Source of the DNA: Lasiosphaeria ovina
Lineage: Eukaryota > Ascomycota > Sordariomycetes > Sordariales > Lasiosphaeriaceae
Assembly (NCBI GenBank): GCA_033439765.1
Contig: JAULSN010000002.1
Location: forward strand, 1,860,001 to 1,924,000
DNA: 64,000 bases
Direction: 5' to 3'
Numbering within the stretch: the stretch's first letter is position 1; the number at the start of each line of letters is the position of its first letter. Shown here one piece after another: positions 46,730 to 57,904 of this stretch. The translations under genes were made by a program, and so were the position numbers. The notes beneath the pieces were generated by a model that had not been told where the DNA came from, did no database searches, and saw only the letters and a list, made by a program, of their open reading frames with translations.

Positions 46730-48122
46730 GTTTCCTAATTCCATGGCCATCCAAGCCGCGTCCGTTGGCGTGCCTACTTTTTTCGCCGTTGCGGGGGGAG
46801 GCAGATAGACGTGGTCGATTGAATTTGAGTCTTTGAACTGGGTTTTGGTTAGTTGGTCAAAAGCAGCAAGAGCCGGGGTTAATTAGGTGGGGGTTACGCT
46901 GATTTTCATTATGATTCCCAACACAGCATACAGAACTTGGTGGTGAGAGAGAATGGTGTCGCTTATCTCTCAGCGGATCCGATTTGGCACATCTTGTTTG
47001 CTTTCTACGCATGTGGTTTTTGGGATACAAGTGACGCATAATCAAACTTGAGGGTGAATCCGAGTGACTGGATAGTTTAACAACGAGTTGCGTAGACCGG
47101 CCTGACTTTAACCTCTCAAGTCCCTTCAACCCTTCACTGTGTGATCGCCTGAAAGGAGACTAATCAAACAATAATCTGGGGCCGCCTTTCCCACAAAATT
47201 AAAGGAGGTAGAATGACCAAGGACGACGCGAGTGATTTGTGTTGTTCTCTCACTTGTCGCGCGATCTTGTGCCACGCAGCAGCTGACAAGAATAAAGTTC
47301 ACGATAATTCGAGTCAGCCACCGCCTATAATAGCGGCTACCATTCCCAGCCTCCGTGCCACCGACCACCAGACAGAAAAACAGAACATCAGGCCAGACGA
47401 CCGCGCTTGCTAAAATCTACTAGTCTCCTTCGAAAGCCCTGAAACTGAAAAATAACGGAAGAAAAAGACGGTCTGCCGTGGCCCGCTTCCGCAGCGCGCC
47501 CAATAGCAACACACCACGTCCCGGCCCTGGCGTGCGTGCGTGGGCCGCGGGGGCACATCGCTTCGCTGTCAGGTGTCCCACAACTGGGCAGCAATGCTAT
47601 TTAGCTAATGTCGGCCATAATTCCGATGTCGCGGGAAATGGGAAATTCCAGAGGAAAAAGAAGAAGAAAAGATATTTTCGCTAGGCCTAGAGTCACTAGC
47701 TAGACTTGGCTGTCCATCCGACCGGGCCTATAACTGAGGGCATCCCAGGTGTTTTATGTATCTAGACAAATCAAAGCATCTCTCACACTTCGGCCTCCTG
47801 TCTCTTGCTTTTATATTGTGTCGTATTGTGCTAGTATTACGGCTTATTCACTCAGTCTTCAGTTCCAATTCCGAGTTTGCATCAGCAAACAGCGAAAGAA
47901 GCCATGGCCGAGTCTCGCTTCCTCCAGCCCCTGGACCTCCCCGAGCTTGATACCGGCTCCGGCTCCGGCTGCCGCGTCTTTGCTGCCCTCTACTCCGGTT
48001 CCGAGTTCAGCCCGGAAAAATACACCGCCCACAAAGGCGTTGAGACAGCAGCAACGACGACAAGGTCAACAACAGCAACAACAACAACCACGCGCCGACC
48101 AGCCAGCCACACGAGCCTCGAA
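46730..48122. other. Intergenic region
   Basis: No gene is supported over about 46730-47880. From about 47900 an in-frame ATG with good context (47904) opens a possible N-terminal extension of the next gene; see that entry. Confidence 0.5.
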
Positions 48123-48623
48123 ATGAGCGCCATCACACGACCATTCTCCCTCTTCCCATCTAACTTAGTGGCAGGAGTAGCACTCAAGCTGCCGGCGCTG
48201 CTCATGGTCATCACGACGCTGCTCCTCGCGCTCTCCGCGCTCCCTACTGCCGCCGCAACGCCAACAAACGCAACAACAGACCTAACCCCAAACGCCGCCG
48301 CCCTCGCCGGCCGCGACGGCACCGTGTCGCCTGACAGCGGCTGCGGCGGCTCCGAGGGCCAGTGGAACTGCATGACGTCGTCGTGGCAGCGCTGCGCGGC
48401 CGGCCGCTGGTCCGTCGTCATGCAGTGCGCCGACGGCACCCACTGCACGCCCGCCGGGCTCACGTACGACTTCCGTGTTGTTGATTCGAGGCCTGGCGCC
48501 GGCGGGGTCATGACGAGCGGCGGCGCGCCGACGGTTAGCCTGGGCGGCGCCAGGGGGCCGGCGAACTTGTTGGCTGTGTGGGCGGTCGTTTCGGGGGTTT
48601 TGTTCGGTCTTTTCTTTCTCTGA
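48123..48623 (+). CDS. Secreted Cys-rich protein with probable GPI anchor, 166 aa
   Basis: Starting at ATG 48123, the protein has a hydrophobic signal region (about residues 20-42: LKLPALLMVITTLLLALSAL) ending in small residues. A short Thr/Asn-rich linker follows, then a compact Cys module: SGCGGSEGQWNCMTSSWQRC, SVVMQCADGTHCTPAGLTYDFRV. The spacing and the WQRC...C..GTxCxPxG pattern resemble fungal chitin-binding modules of CBM19 type, so cell-wall or chitin binding is plausible. The C-terminus (ANLLAVWAVVSGVLFGLFFL) is a GPI-type hydrophobic tail after small residues. The frame is open 246 bases further upstream to an ATG at 47904 with a better context. That start would bury the signal peptide 73 residues inside, so I prefer the downstream start, with some doubt. 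Confidence 0.75.
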   Translation: MSAITRPFSLFPSNLVAGVALKLPALLMVITTLLLALSALPTAAATPTNATTDLTPNAAALAGRDGTVSPDSGCGGSEGQWNCMTSSWQRCAAGRWSVVMQCADGTHCTPAGLTYDFRVVDSRPGAGGVMTSGGAPTVSLGGARGPANLLAVWAVVSGVLFGLFFL

Positions 48624-49112
48624 AAAGGCGGAGGGTGGGGGGTTTGTTTGTTTTATGGTCGTGAGGGTGCTTGTTTATTTTGCATTCATGCATGTGGTTG
48701 GGCGTGGTTTATTGAGTTTGTCTTGCATGGGAATGGGATTGCGGGTTTGGTGTTTTTGATATTTGATTAATTCACTGCAGCCGACATTTGGAAGAGAAGT
48801 TGAAGTTTCCATTGTATACTAGCCAAGTTACTGGAAAGAGTCATTGCGAAATCGATAAAGTTATCAGTCTCTGGTTTCTGGTGTGTTGGATGTTGAAATG
48901 ATGTTGAGGCTCTGGATAGTTTTATCAAAAATTGACCTAGGCTATTAATTACGTTAATGTATTTCTTGTCACAATATGTGGAAGAGAGAATTTATGTAAC
49001 TAAGAGGTCAGATTCAGAGACATGAAATGGTTTAGCATCTGCGTGCTGTGTGCGAGACTCGTCACCACATCCCGGGCCTACATCACCACATGTACTATGG
49101 AATCAATACACC
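48624..49112. other. Intergenic region
   Basis: T-rich 3' sequence of the preceding gene, then AT-rich spacer up to the tRNA. No gene is seen. Confidence 0.6.
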
Positions 49113-49204
49113 GCCCGCATGGCTCAGCGGTAGAGCGTATCACTAGTATAGACTCAAGTTTACCTTCTATGATAATGTCCTCGGTTCAACTCCGAGTGTG
49201 GGCA
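49113..49204 (+). tRNA. tRNA-Thr(AGU) with intron
   Basis: The acceptor GCCCGCA pairs with TGTGGGC (one G-T), followed by discriminator A49204. The D-arm is TGGCTCAGCGGTAGAGC. The anticodon stem TATCA pairs with TGATA, and the loop starts CTAGTA, giving anticodon AGT. An intron of about 20 bases follows position 37. The T-arm is CTCGGTTCAACTCCGAG. TTTT at 49206 can terminate Pol III. Confidence 0.9.
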
Positions 49205-50111
49205 TTTTATTCCCCTTTACAGGGATCAGTCGAATCACATCCGCTTTGGTGGAACGATCATTTTAACTTTTGCTCACAGGTTGTTCGGCTTGGTTTTGTT
49301 TTCGGAACTATACGATAGAACTTGGGCCTCACCTTTGTTATATTGGACGACAGCAATTAGATTTCAAATGATTCGATGCCACTGAGACGGAGCTAGAGCA
49401 TCAAAATACTTAACCCAGAATGTTCACACAGTTCATGCCCGGCCCGGGAATTTGGACCTTGCCAGCCTCCTGATTGCCCTACCTGAGGTTACTTTGATTG
49501 CCAAAGAAAGTCGCGCCCAAATTCCAAATTCTAGACCCGTTCCTCCAATTTTGGGAGCGGTACTTGACAGCGCTGGGATCGGTCGCATAACGGTGGCGGT
49601 GTTGACATGGAAGTTGAACTCGTTTGAACCTGGAACCTATTAGGTTCAGTCCCTGTGGCTCGTGGGGTGGGGTGCAGCACTTGGGCGGTGTTTCTTCGGC
49701 AGATTAGGTCCCCCAGGCCTGTTGCCTGCCGCTCAGTAGGGAGCCTGGCTCGCCCTGCTGCGGCTGGCAGCAACACCCCCACCAGGGCACCACCGCGCGG
49801 CCGCCCGTCAACCGACAAGTTCACTGCCCAGCCGCGAGACCGGACTGCAAAGGTAACTTGCCTCCTTAACCAAAGTTCGTTGACCCAAACACAGCGCCGC
49901 AAGTTCTGGCTAGTCTGGCACCTGCACTAGATAAGGCGGCTTGTTACGCGTACTTGGATTCGCTGCAGTGTTAGTATTTCTTGTGCTCGAGCCCCTCTTC
50001 GCGTCTCACAAGTCTACTTTGGTCATCGACGCCAACTTTTGCCCCTCCTTCGGACACGTCGTCGGATAACTCGATAGCCCTGAGGCGCAGCCTTCGCTTC
50101 AGCTTTCTTGT
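49205..50111. other. Intergenic region upstream of VPS9
   Basis: No gene is supported. The minus-strand frame 49531-49902 and plus frame 49655-49930 overlap and have no domain. The last 130 bases are C/T-rich leader. Confidence 0.6.
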
Positions 50112-52729
50112 ATGTCTCCTTACAACCAGACATCCGATTTGCCGAACCAGTCCGGCACCCTAGATAATGTCCCGACCTCGCAGGGCAGAAGCCTAGGCCC
50201 ATCTCCGGCAAGTCAGGCTAAGGCGCCCCCGCAGCAGGCTACCGCCACCAGTTCGGCGGGCGGCGCCGACGAGGAAGACTTGTTGGATCTTAGCGACAAT
50301 GTGCCCCCGAATGGATCCCAGCAGCTGGCGCAGGATCCTCCGCGTTTTCACGGCGGCCCCGAGCACGGAACAATGTTTGACGACACCACAGACCTTATGT
50401 CTTCTTCGATTGCCACTTTGAAGCCGATGACCTCCCCCACCGCCACAACTGCCACACAATATCTCACGATTGATACGAGGACCTATGTCGACCCTACCCC
50501 CCCGACTCCTGCTTCCTCACAGCCTCCCTCGAGAACCCCCTCAAACGCCGCGCCCCGGTCGAGAAATGGCTTGGCACCTGACGAGCCTTCGCCCACTGGG
50601 TTCGATGCGGCAGATGACGATAAGAGATATGCTAGCGAGGATGATCAAGAGAGTGGGTCGAGATCAGAAATCCAGAGCATAATGGAGCAATTCAGCGAAG
50701 AAGGCGGCGGGCCGGGCGCCGATGAAGTCATGAGCCCGAGACTGGAGATGGCTTCCCCGCTGCTCGGCAGCCCGATCCAACATCCGCCTCGAAAGTCCAG
50801 CTTAGAGCCTCTCGCCCCCAGCATTGCCCAGCAGCTCCAGGATACCCAGAGTCCCCGGCTTTCTACAGCTTCATCTGCTAGCATCCGACTCAAGGAGAAA
50901 GAAAGGGACGACTCGAGACCCCCTGTTCCTCCCAAGGACGAGTCGGTTCATCCTGGCACCGCTGCGGGTTCACAGGATAATGTACATGGCACTGTAGATC
51001 CGCCCATGTCTCCATCCGTATCTTTGCATCGCCCGCCTCCCCCAGAGCCCGAACCCGAGCCGTCATTGCCCTTTGACTTTCATCGGTTCTTGGAGCAGCT
51101 GCGCAATAAAAAGGCCGACCCGGTTGCACGATACCTCAAATCATTCTTGGCCGAATTTTCGAAACGACAATGGATGGTCCATGAGCAAGTCAAGATAATC
51201 AGCGATTTTCTTGTCTTTATCGCCAACAAGATGGCCCAGTGTGAAATCTGGAGGGATGTGACAGACGCCGAGTTCGATAATGCTCGTGAGGGCATGGAGA
51301 AGCTTGTAATGAATCGTCTCTATACCCAGACATTTTCTCCAACAATACCGGCACCACAACCAATCCCGGGAGCGAAGCCAAAGAAACGTGGCGGGGAGCG
51401 GCCAATGGGCCCTGGAAGGCGAGGTCAGCACCAAGAAGATGTCGAGCGTGACGAAATTCTTGCCCAAAAGATCAATATTTACGGTTGGGTGAAGGAGGAT
51501 CACCTAGACATTCCTGCTGTGAGCGAAAGTGGGAAGCGGTTCCTGAAGCTTGCGCAACAGGGTTAGTTCTCCAGTCCGAAAGCAAGTCACAGGTTACTGA
51601 CCAGCCACAGAGCTTCTGAAAATAAAATCTTACAGGGCTCCGCGAGACAAGATCATCTGTGTCTTGAACTGCTGCAAAGTCATATTTGGTAACTTTTAAT
51701 GAGGCCTCTCGTGTATCTGCTTCGCTGATTCCCACCAGGTCTACTCAAACACTCCAAGTCCGACTCGTCTGCAGATTCTTTCATGCCGATGCTCATTTAC
51801 GTTGTGCTACACGCAAACCCGGAGCATTTAGTCTCGAACGTCCAGTACATTCTCAGGTTCCGGAACCAAGACAAGCTGGGCGGAGAAGCTGGTTACTACC
51901 TTTCATCGCTGGCATGTTTACTCTTCTGTGTCCTCTTATGAATTCCAGGCTAATGACGAATTTAGATGGGGGCCATTCAGTTCATCGAGAATATGGACCG
52001 GACCACGCTTACTATCACTGATGAAGAGTTTGAGGCCAATGTCGAAGCTGCCGTCTCGGCTATCGCAGAAAAGCATCGTGCTGAATCCCCTCCGCCACCG
52101 CCACCTCTATCAGAGAAGCCGGCTTCTTTGCACCCACCTGGCACTGGGGAATCTGGTCCTTCGTCTGCTCGCCCCTCTATCGACGCAGATGCCTCTCTCC
52201 GCCCTGTAACCCCCCGTCGCTCATTGTCATCCAATGAAGGCCGCGACAGCGGCGAGCACAGCGGAAACGACGAGAAAGCAGCCATTACCGGCCTGCTTCG
52301 GTCAATTCAAAAACCGTTGAGCACGATAGGTCGCATATTTTCTGACGAGCCGTCCACTTCAGGGGCGGGCCCCGCCGTGGCGAGCCCGGCCCGTACGCCG
52401 CAGCCGGAGCGTAACGAAGGAGATCTGCCCACGCGACAGAAGCTGTCGGCTGAAGATGCTGCAGCCCGGCAGGCAAGTGCTGAGGCCGCTGAAGCGCAAC
52501 GGCTACATCGTGCAGAGCATGCAAATGTGGTAGAGACTTTGGCGGGCATGTTTCCAGATCTTGACCGCGATATCATTAGTGATGTCGTGTATCAGAAAGA
52601 AGGAAGGCAAGTTGCCCCGCCCCTCGACATTTCAGTCAGCCATCATCTACCAATCTGTTGTACTCGATAACTGACTAGACTAATAGGGTTGGGTTGGCTG
52701 TCGATGCATGCCTTGCTCTGTCTTCGTGA
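50112..52729 (+). CDS. VPS9: Vps9-type Rab5 guanine-nucleotide exchange factor with CUE domain, 5 exons
   Basis: The exons are 50112-51561, 51611-51688, 51739-51911, 51966-52606 and 52687-52729, giving 794 residues. The first two introns (49 and 50 bases) are GT-AG. The third (51912-51965, GCATGT...TTTAG) and fourth (52607-52686, GCAAGT...ATAG) start with GC and are needed to keep the conserved frame. A Ser/Pro-rich disordered N-terminus (to about 315) precedes the helical bundle (DFHRFLEQLRNKKADPVARY onward). The VPS9 domain follows (RAPRDKIICVLNCCKVIFG, SADSFMPMLIYVVLHANP, LVSNVQYILRF, GEAGYYLSSLMGAIQFI; about 490-600). A disordered linker leads to a C-terminal CUE domain (VETLAGMFPDLDRDIISDVVYQKEGRVGLAVDACL, about 755-792). 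The protein activates Rab5/Vps21 GTPases in endosome and vacuole sorting and binds ubiquitin through CUE. Confidence 0.93.
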
Positions 52730-53187
52730 GCCCATTATATGCTGTCCTTGACCAGGGTAGAATGGGATCCCAAAGGAGGAGGTACCATGTATATGGGAAA
52801 GGAGGGAGATTGCTGCATTTCCGCGGGTTTTCGTCGTCGTAGCGAGCATTGGGAGAGGATTGGCGGCACGTCAATTGTGTGTTTTGTTATTTCCCCTGTC
52901 ACATCTGCATAGGTCAGGGCCAGGTGCAACAGGATAGCGGTTGTTCCTCTTCGTCTAGCAACATACCCTAAACTATTTACAAGATGAGAGTCCTAGATTA
53001 ATATACCCAATTCCTTTATCTTTATTTTATAAAGAATACGGAGTTCAAAGAAGGTGGTCTCTGTGTACCTGTCTAGATTGTGATGTGTTTTGAAGTAAGT
53101 GTCTGTCAGGTTCAATCGAGGTGGGTTCTGCTGCTTGGGTCATAGTCGCAATTAGGGACACTATTTGCCATCGAATCCAATTGGAAC
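52730..53187. other. Intergenic region between VPS9 and tRNA-iMet
   Basis: AT-rich spacer, no gene seen. Confidence 0.6.
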
Positions 53188-53259
53188 AGCTGCGTGGCGC
53201 AGCGGAAGCGCGCCGGGCTCATAACCCGGAGGTCACTCGATCGAAACGAGTCGCAGCTA
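53188..53259 (+). tRNA. Initiator tRNA-Met(CAU)
   Basis: A 72-base intronless cloverleaf. The acceptor AGCTGCG pairs with CGCAGCT, giving the A1-U72 pair of eukaryotic initiators. The D-arm is GTGGCGCAGCGGAAGCGC. The anticodon stem CCGGG pairs with CCCGG (the three G-C pairs of initiators) around loop CTCATAA. The T-loop reads GATCGAAA, with A at the usual T54 position, as in initiators. A T run lies 20-30 bases downstream. Confidence 0.95.
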
Positions 53260-53621
53260 GAAATCTTTCAGAGTGAATTTCCTTTTTTGAAGTCTTTTCT
53301 TTTTGTTCTCTTATTCACCGGCAGTTAATACTTCCATATTGAACACTTTTTATTATTGTTTTTTATCCTGAGTACCCCGTACTTGTATTGAAGATCTTCC
53401 TGCCATCTTTACACTTCTTTGCGCCGCCCATAACTCCCCCCACCATTTGCACATGCACAGCACTGTTAGCGACTTGATCCTCTGTGTTTCCGGGACCTTG
53501 GGTGAGTCATCAGCACGAACCCCACCCCAACCCCATTTCGCGGGGCAGCCTTCCCTACCGAGGGCAAAAATAATTCTTGCACCTTGCAGAAACACGAAAA
53601 CGCGAGAGAGCACCCAACACC
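53260..53621. other. Intergenic region and leader of the ASNSD1-like gene
   Basis: T-rich after the tRNA, then C/A-rich leader. No separate gene is supported. Confidence 0.6.
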
Positions 53622-55512
53622 ATGTGCGGCATTCACGTCGCGGTTTCTGCAACGGCGCCCGAGGTGCCCCCCGAGCTGCACTGTCGTCTCTGCAATCGAG
53701 GACCTGATTATCTTGGTCTAGCTGAGCGGCATGTGCGCGGCGGCTCTTTGTCTTTGCACTTCACCACGACGGTCCTTGCCCTGCGCGGCGACCATGTTGC
53801 ACAGCAACCACTCGTCGACCCGCGCACCGGCTCGGTTCTCTGCTGGAACGGCGAGGCCTGGCGCATCGATGGCCTTGGCGTCGACGGAAATGACGGCGAG
53901 GCCATCCTTGCCCGGCTCATGAAAGCAAGTGCTTCGCCGCCCGCTGTCGCTGCTGCCCCCGGCAGCGAGAGGGAAGCTGCCATCCTTGACGTCTTCCGTG
54001 CCGTCGAGGGCCCGTTTTCTTTTGTCTACTTTGACGCACCAACGGAGACGCTCTTCTTTGGGCGCGATCGACTTGGCCGCCGGTCGCTCATGATTGACAG
54101 CAATGATGCCTCGGGCGAGCTGACGCTTTCCAGCATCGCTGAAGCCTGCGATCCCAGCTGGAAAGAGGTCGAGGCGGATGGCATCTACGTGCTCAGATAC
54201 CCCTCTTCACCAGCCACAACGCTTCCGGCGAGACACCAATGGATTGCTGGCGATGAGCACGCCGACTTCGTGAGTGGATCAGCCGTGCTCTTTTTGGGGA
54301 CCAAGGCGAAGCTGCCATGTCAAACTCACTCTGTCAGGTTTCTAGCATTGGGAGGTTCAACAAGTCTCTGCCGTCGACTGCTTTTGTCTTGACAACAAGT
54401 TCGCCTTCCGTGGCGATGCTGAAGCATCAACTGCTTGACTCCCTCCGGCCCAGGGTTCTCGAAATTCCACAGCCCCCGGCCTCCGATGTGACACCTTCCA
54501 AGGCGCGCATTGCAGTGCTGTTCTCTGGAGGACTGGACTGCGCAGTGCTTGCCAGATTGACGCACGATCTGCTCGAACAAGACCAGGAAATTGACCTCGT
54601 CAATGTCGCATTCGAGAATCCCCGCGTGGTTGCCCAACTGCGAAAGGATTCCAAAGGCGGCGAGCTGCTGACCGACTTTTTCGAGATCTGCCCTGACAGG
54701 ATCACAGGGCGAAAGTCTTTTGCAGAGCTGCAAGCAGTCTGTCCTGGGCGAGTCTTCCGATTTGTGGCAGTAAGCGTCATCTACACATAATTCACCCAGT
54801 TCTCATACTAACATTACATCCAAGGTCAACGTTCCCTACTCGGAAACTCTAGCACATCGATCTCAAGTGGTATCTTTGATGTATCCTCACAACACGGAAA
54901 TGGACCTTTCCATTGCGTTTGCTCTTTACTTTGCTGCCCGAGGCCGAGGACTGTGCTACGAGAGCTCGAGTTCGGTCTCGCAACCAGCACCTTATACCTG
55001 TTCGGCTCGTGTCTTGCTCTCCGGTCTTGGAGCGGACGAGCTATTTGGCGGGTACGGCCGCCACATGGTCGCCTTCTCAAAGCAAGGCTACGCAGGGCTT
55101 GCCGACGAGCTCTTGCTCGACGTCAGCCGGCTTGGCAAGCGGAATCTTGGGAGAGATGATCGAGTAATGACGCACTGGAGTAAAGAGGTGAGATTTCCCT
55201 TCCTTGACGAGCGGCTGGTGAAGTGGGCCATCGAGACGCCGTCATGGGAAAAGTGTGACTTCGAGAATGGGGAGGGCTTTACGGGCGTTGAGGCAGGCAA
55301 GAGAGTGCTGCGACTTCTCGCTCTAGCATTGGGCATGGAGAATGTAGCCAAGGAGAAGAAACGAGCAGTATGTTTCCCTTACGGGTGTTCGGCCCATATC
55401 GTGGAAAAACACATTACCGGCCGCTTATTGACACTCCCGGCAGATACAATTCGGCTCCAGGACAGCCAAGATGGAGAATGGCCGCGTCAAGGGAACAACA
55501 ACGATCGTCTGA
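53622..55512 (+). CDS. Asparagine-synthetase-domain protein, ASNSD1-like, 4 exons
   Basis: The exons are 53622-54269, 54338-54769, 54825-55367 and 55444-55512, giving 563 residues. The introns (68, 55 and 76 bases) are all GT-AG and in phase 0. The N-terminus MCGIHVAV has the Cys2 nucleophile of class II glutamine amidotransferases; NRGPD and WNGEAWR are also present. The C-terminal synthetase-type domain shows the PP-loop FSGGLDCAVLA (about residue 275) and LLSGLGADELFGGYGRH (about 420). The last exon encodes IQFGSRTAKMENGRVKG, the typical ASNSD1 ending. Reading through the last intron gives an unrelated 61-residue tail and is wrong. The family is distinct from true asparagine synthetase; its fungal substrate is not established. 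In other eukaryotes the locus also carries a short upstream frame; none was identified here. Confidence 0.92.
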
Positions 55513-57904
55513 TCGTGGGGAGTGATGGGCGGATTCCGGAACTCTAGATCACAGTTGGCGATGATGATCAAATCAGATACTTCTGAATGTCGTGGTCTCG
55601 ACGGACGCTAGTGCTGTTCGGGGTCGGCGACTGTGGTTTTGTTCATTCGAAGCCCTCTCGCTGGCTTCCGTTCAGCCAGCTCCGCATCGTACTTTCTGAC
55701 AATGAAGATAAAAGGCAAATCTGAGCCATCACGTGCATATCTAGCTTTTTGGATACAATACATAACACGGGGGTCACACTGGGGCTACCGTTTCTCATCT
55801 CCTCGCTGTATCACACACCTGTCCCCAAAAGATTGTGTCATATACACAGTCACTCCGCGTACGATTCTCCGTCGTCGAGCAACCGCACTCCTCGAGACAT
55901 AAACAAACCGTGTGAGCCGTGTCAAGTCTCCTGGCCGTCTCAGATGATCGGCCCCTTAGCCGGAAGCTGTGGCGTTGCCCGGGTTTTCCTCGACGTTTCT
56001 TTAACATTTAACCGGAAAGCCCACTTGTTAAATGAAACACAAGGAAACAAGGGCGTACAGCGAGCGCCATTTGACGGGAGACGTCCATCAGGATGGATAA
56101 CTCAAATTAGTGATGTGGGCTGGAAATATACGTATTACACAGTGTGGTTTCGCAGATCAATCACTGGGTTTCTCAATACGATTTGAGCTTGCAAGTTGAG
56201 CAACATTGTCGACCGACCCGGAGTCAGACAAATCTGGGTCGATCCTGAGGCCAACAGCCCAACCCAGCGTCGTTCTATCGTAAGCAGGGGCATCCACATT
56301 AAAACATGATGCAACACACGACCCGGGAGCTTGGGCCCCCTGAATTTGCCGCAGCTGCGGCAGAGGCGCTGCCGCTCAAGTGTTTGGATTCGCGCCGGGG
56401 TTGGGGGGGGGGGGGGGGGGCTGGTCAGGGGCCCAAGTTCCAGGCCCGAATGGAGTTTAACCATCAACCCACCCGGCACCCACCCATTGAGCCTACACGC
56501 CCCCATCTCCGAGAAAGCAACCCCAACACCAAACAGGTGACGACAAGAGGTCCCTGATGGTTACATCCTGTGATTCCTGTCCCTTCCTCGCCCTGCCCGC
56601 CTACGTCCCGAAATGGACAATACCCGGCGGTACAGTATGCAGGGACGGCTTGGTGTTTTCTTTTTTTTTTCCTCTTTCCCACCTGATCGAGATGAGATCA
56701 ACGGGATAGATGGATCATGGAACAGCGAGCCCCCTCCACTTTTTCCCCAGCACAGCACAACACCACCCCGTCCATTCCCACGTGTTTCTTGTTCTTGGCG
56801 TTTCGGGGGGCCTACCTAGTTGCTAGGCTCAACTCTCCTTTGCCGAGTCCGTAACCTTGAGGTGCCCAACCTTGTTCTCTCTCTCTCTCTCTCTTGTTCT
56901 CTAAGTGACCTTTTATTGATATGGGAGGGTGTCCTGCAGCTCTGGTCAAGGGACTGACTGCTCGTCCATGACCCGACCCCCTTTACTACACCTTCAGCAC
57001 CACACCACGGATACGGATACACTACCCTCTCTCGAAGTGGGAGTGTGCGGCACAAGCATCGTCGAACCCCGCGCCGTTGAACAAGCAAAGCCGACCAAGC
57101 GTCGGACGAGGGAGGCTCCCGTGCCGCTCGCTGACACTGTGGATGTGCCGCGCACTGTGCGTCGCCTTTCACGGCCAACAAGTGAGAGCAGCGGAAGGAA
57201 ATAGAAAGAGCGGCGCCGTCTCCAATTGCGGCGAGCTGTTGTTCCTTGGGCGTCTACCGAGTGCCCCAAGGTAAAATTGTTCCCAGCAAATATTACTTGT
57301 TCCGAGGACCCCCTCCCTCACCAAAAGCAAGCAATTGCTGTGCCGACCGCGCCCGGGATCTGGATCTAGATCTAGATCTAGATCTGGAGAACTCGACGAC
57401 AAAAACAATTCGTCCCACATTACATATATTCACGGATATCCGAACTTTATTCGGACCACGGCTACCAAGTCGGGTGCACATATGCTCGCACCCGTTTAGA
57501 GGCGGGCCTTGAAGCTTGGAGATTGAAGCTTGGAGCCTGGAGCTTGAAGCTGCGGGCATAGTTTGGGTCGGCGGCAAGGAGACAGGGTCCTTTACCGACG
57601 GATTGCACCTCTCCTCCAGAACAGCCTCTCTCGACGGCCCCACCAGCTGAATCTCGGGGGAGCACCGTTCACATCGGGGGGAAATGCGCTGCGCGTCTGT
57701 TGCCCCCCGTCGGCGAGCCGGTTCTGCCTTCGATTCTCTTCGACTTCGACTTCTTCAATACCATACATACCATACCTCGAATTCAGCACTAGCTTCATCT
57801 CCGGGCAGGACCGCAACCAACGCCCTCTCTTGACGATCGCCGTGCTTCCCGCTTGGCGGACGCACCCGCGCGTCCCGTATTGACCAACTTGCACAACCGC
57901 CGCC
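55513..57904. other. Long intergenic region with low-complexity tracts
   Basis: In 2.4 kb I see no supportable gene. It contains a run of 18 G at 56403-56420, a CT dinucleotide tract at 56876-56893, an (AGATCT)-type hexamer tract at 57355-57387, and an imperfect AGCTTGGAG tract at 57508-57552. Frames through these tracts (for example 57293-57643 minus) are repeat artefacts. The last 300 bases are the leader of the next gene. Confidence 0.65.

Noticed and set aside
49531..49930. Overlapping frames on both strands upstream of VPS9
   Set aside because: Short, mutually antisense, no domain or codon bias.
57293..57643. Minus-strand frame with Arg-Ser repeats (SR-protein-like)
   Set aside because: The repeat comes only from the GATCTA hexamer microsatellite.
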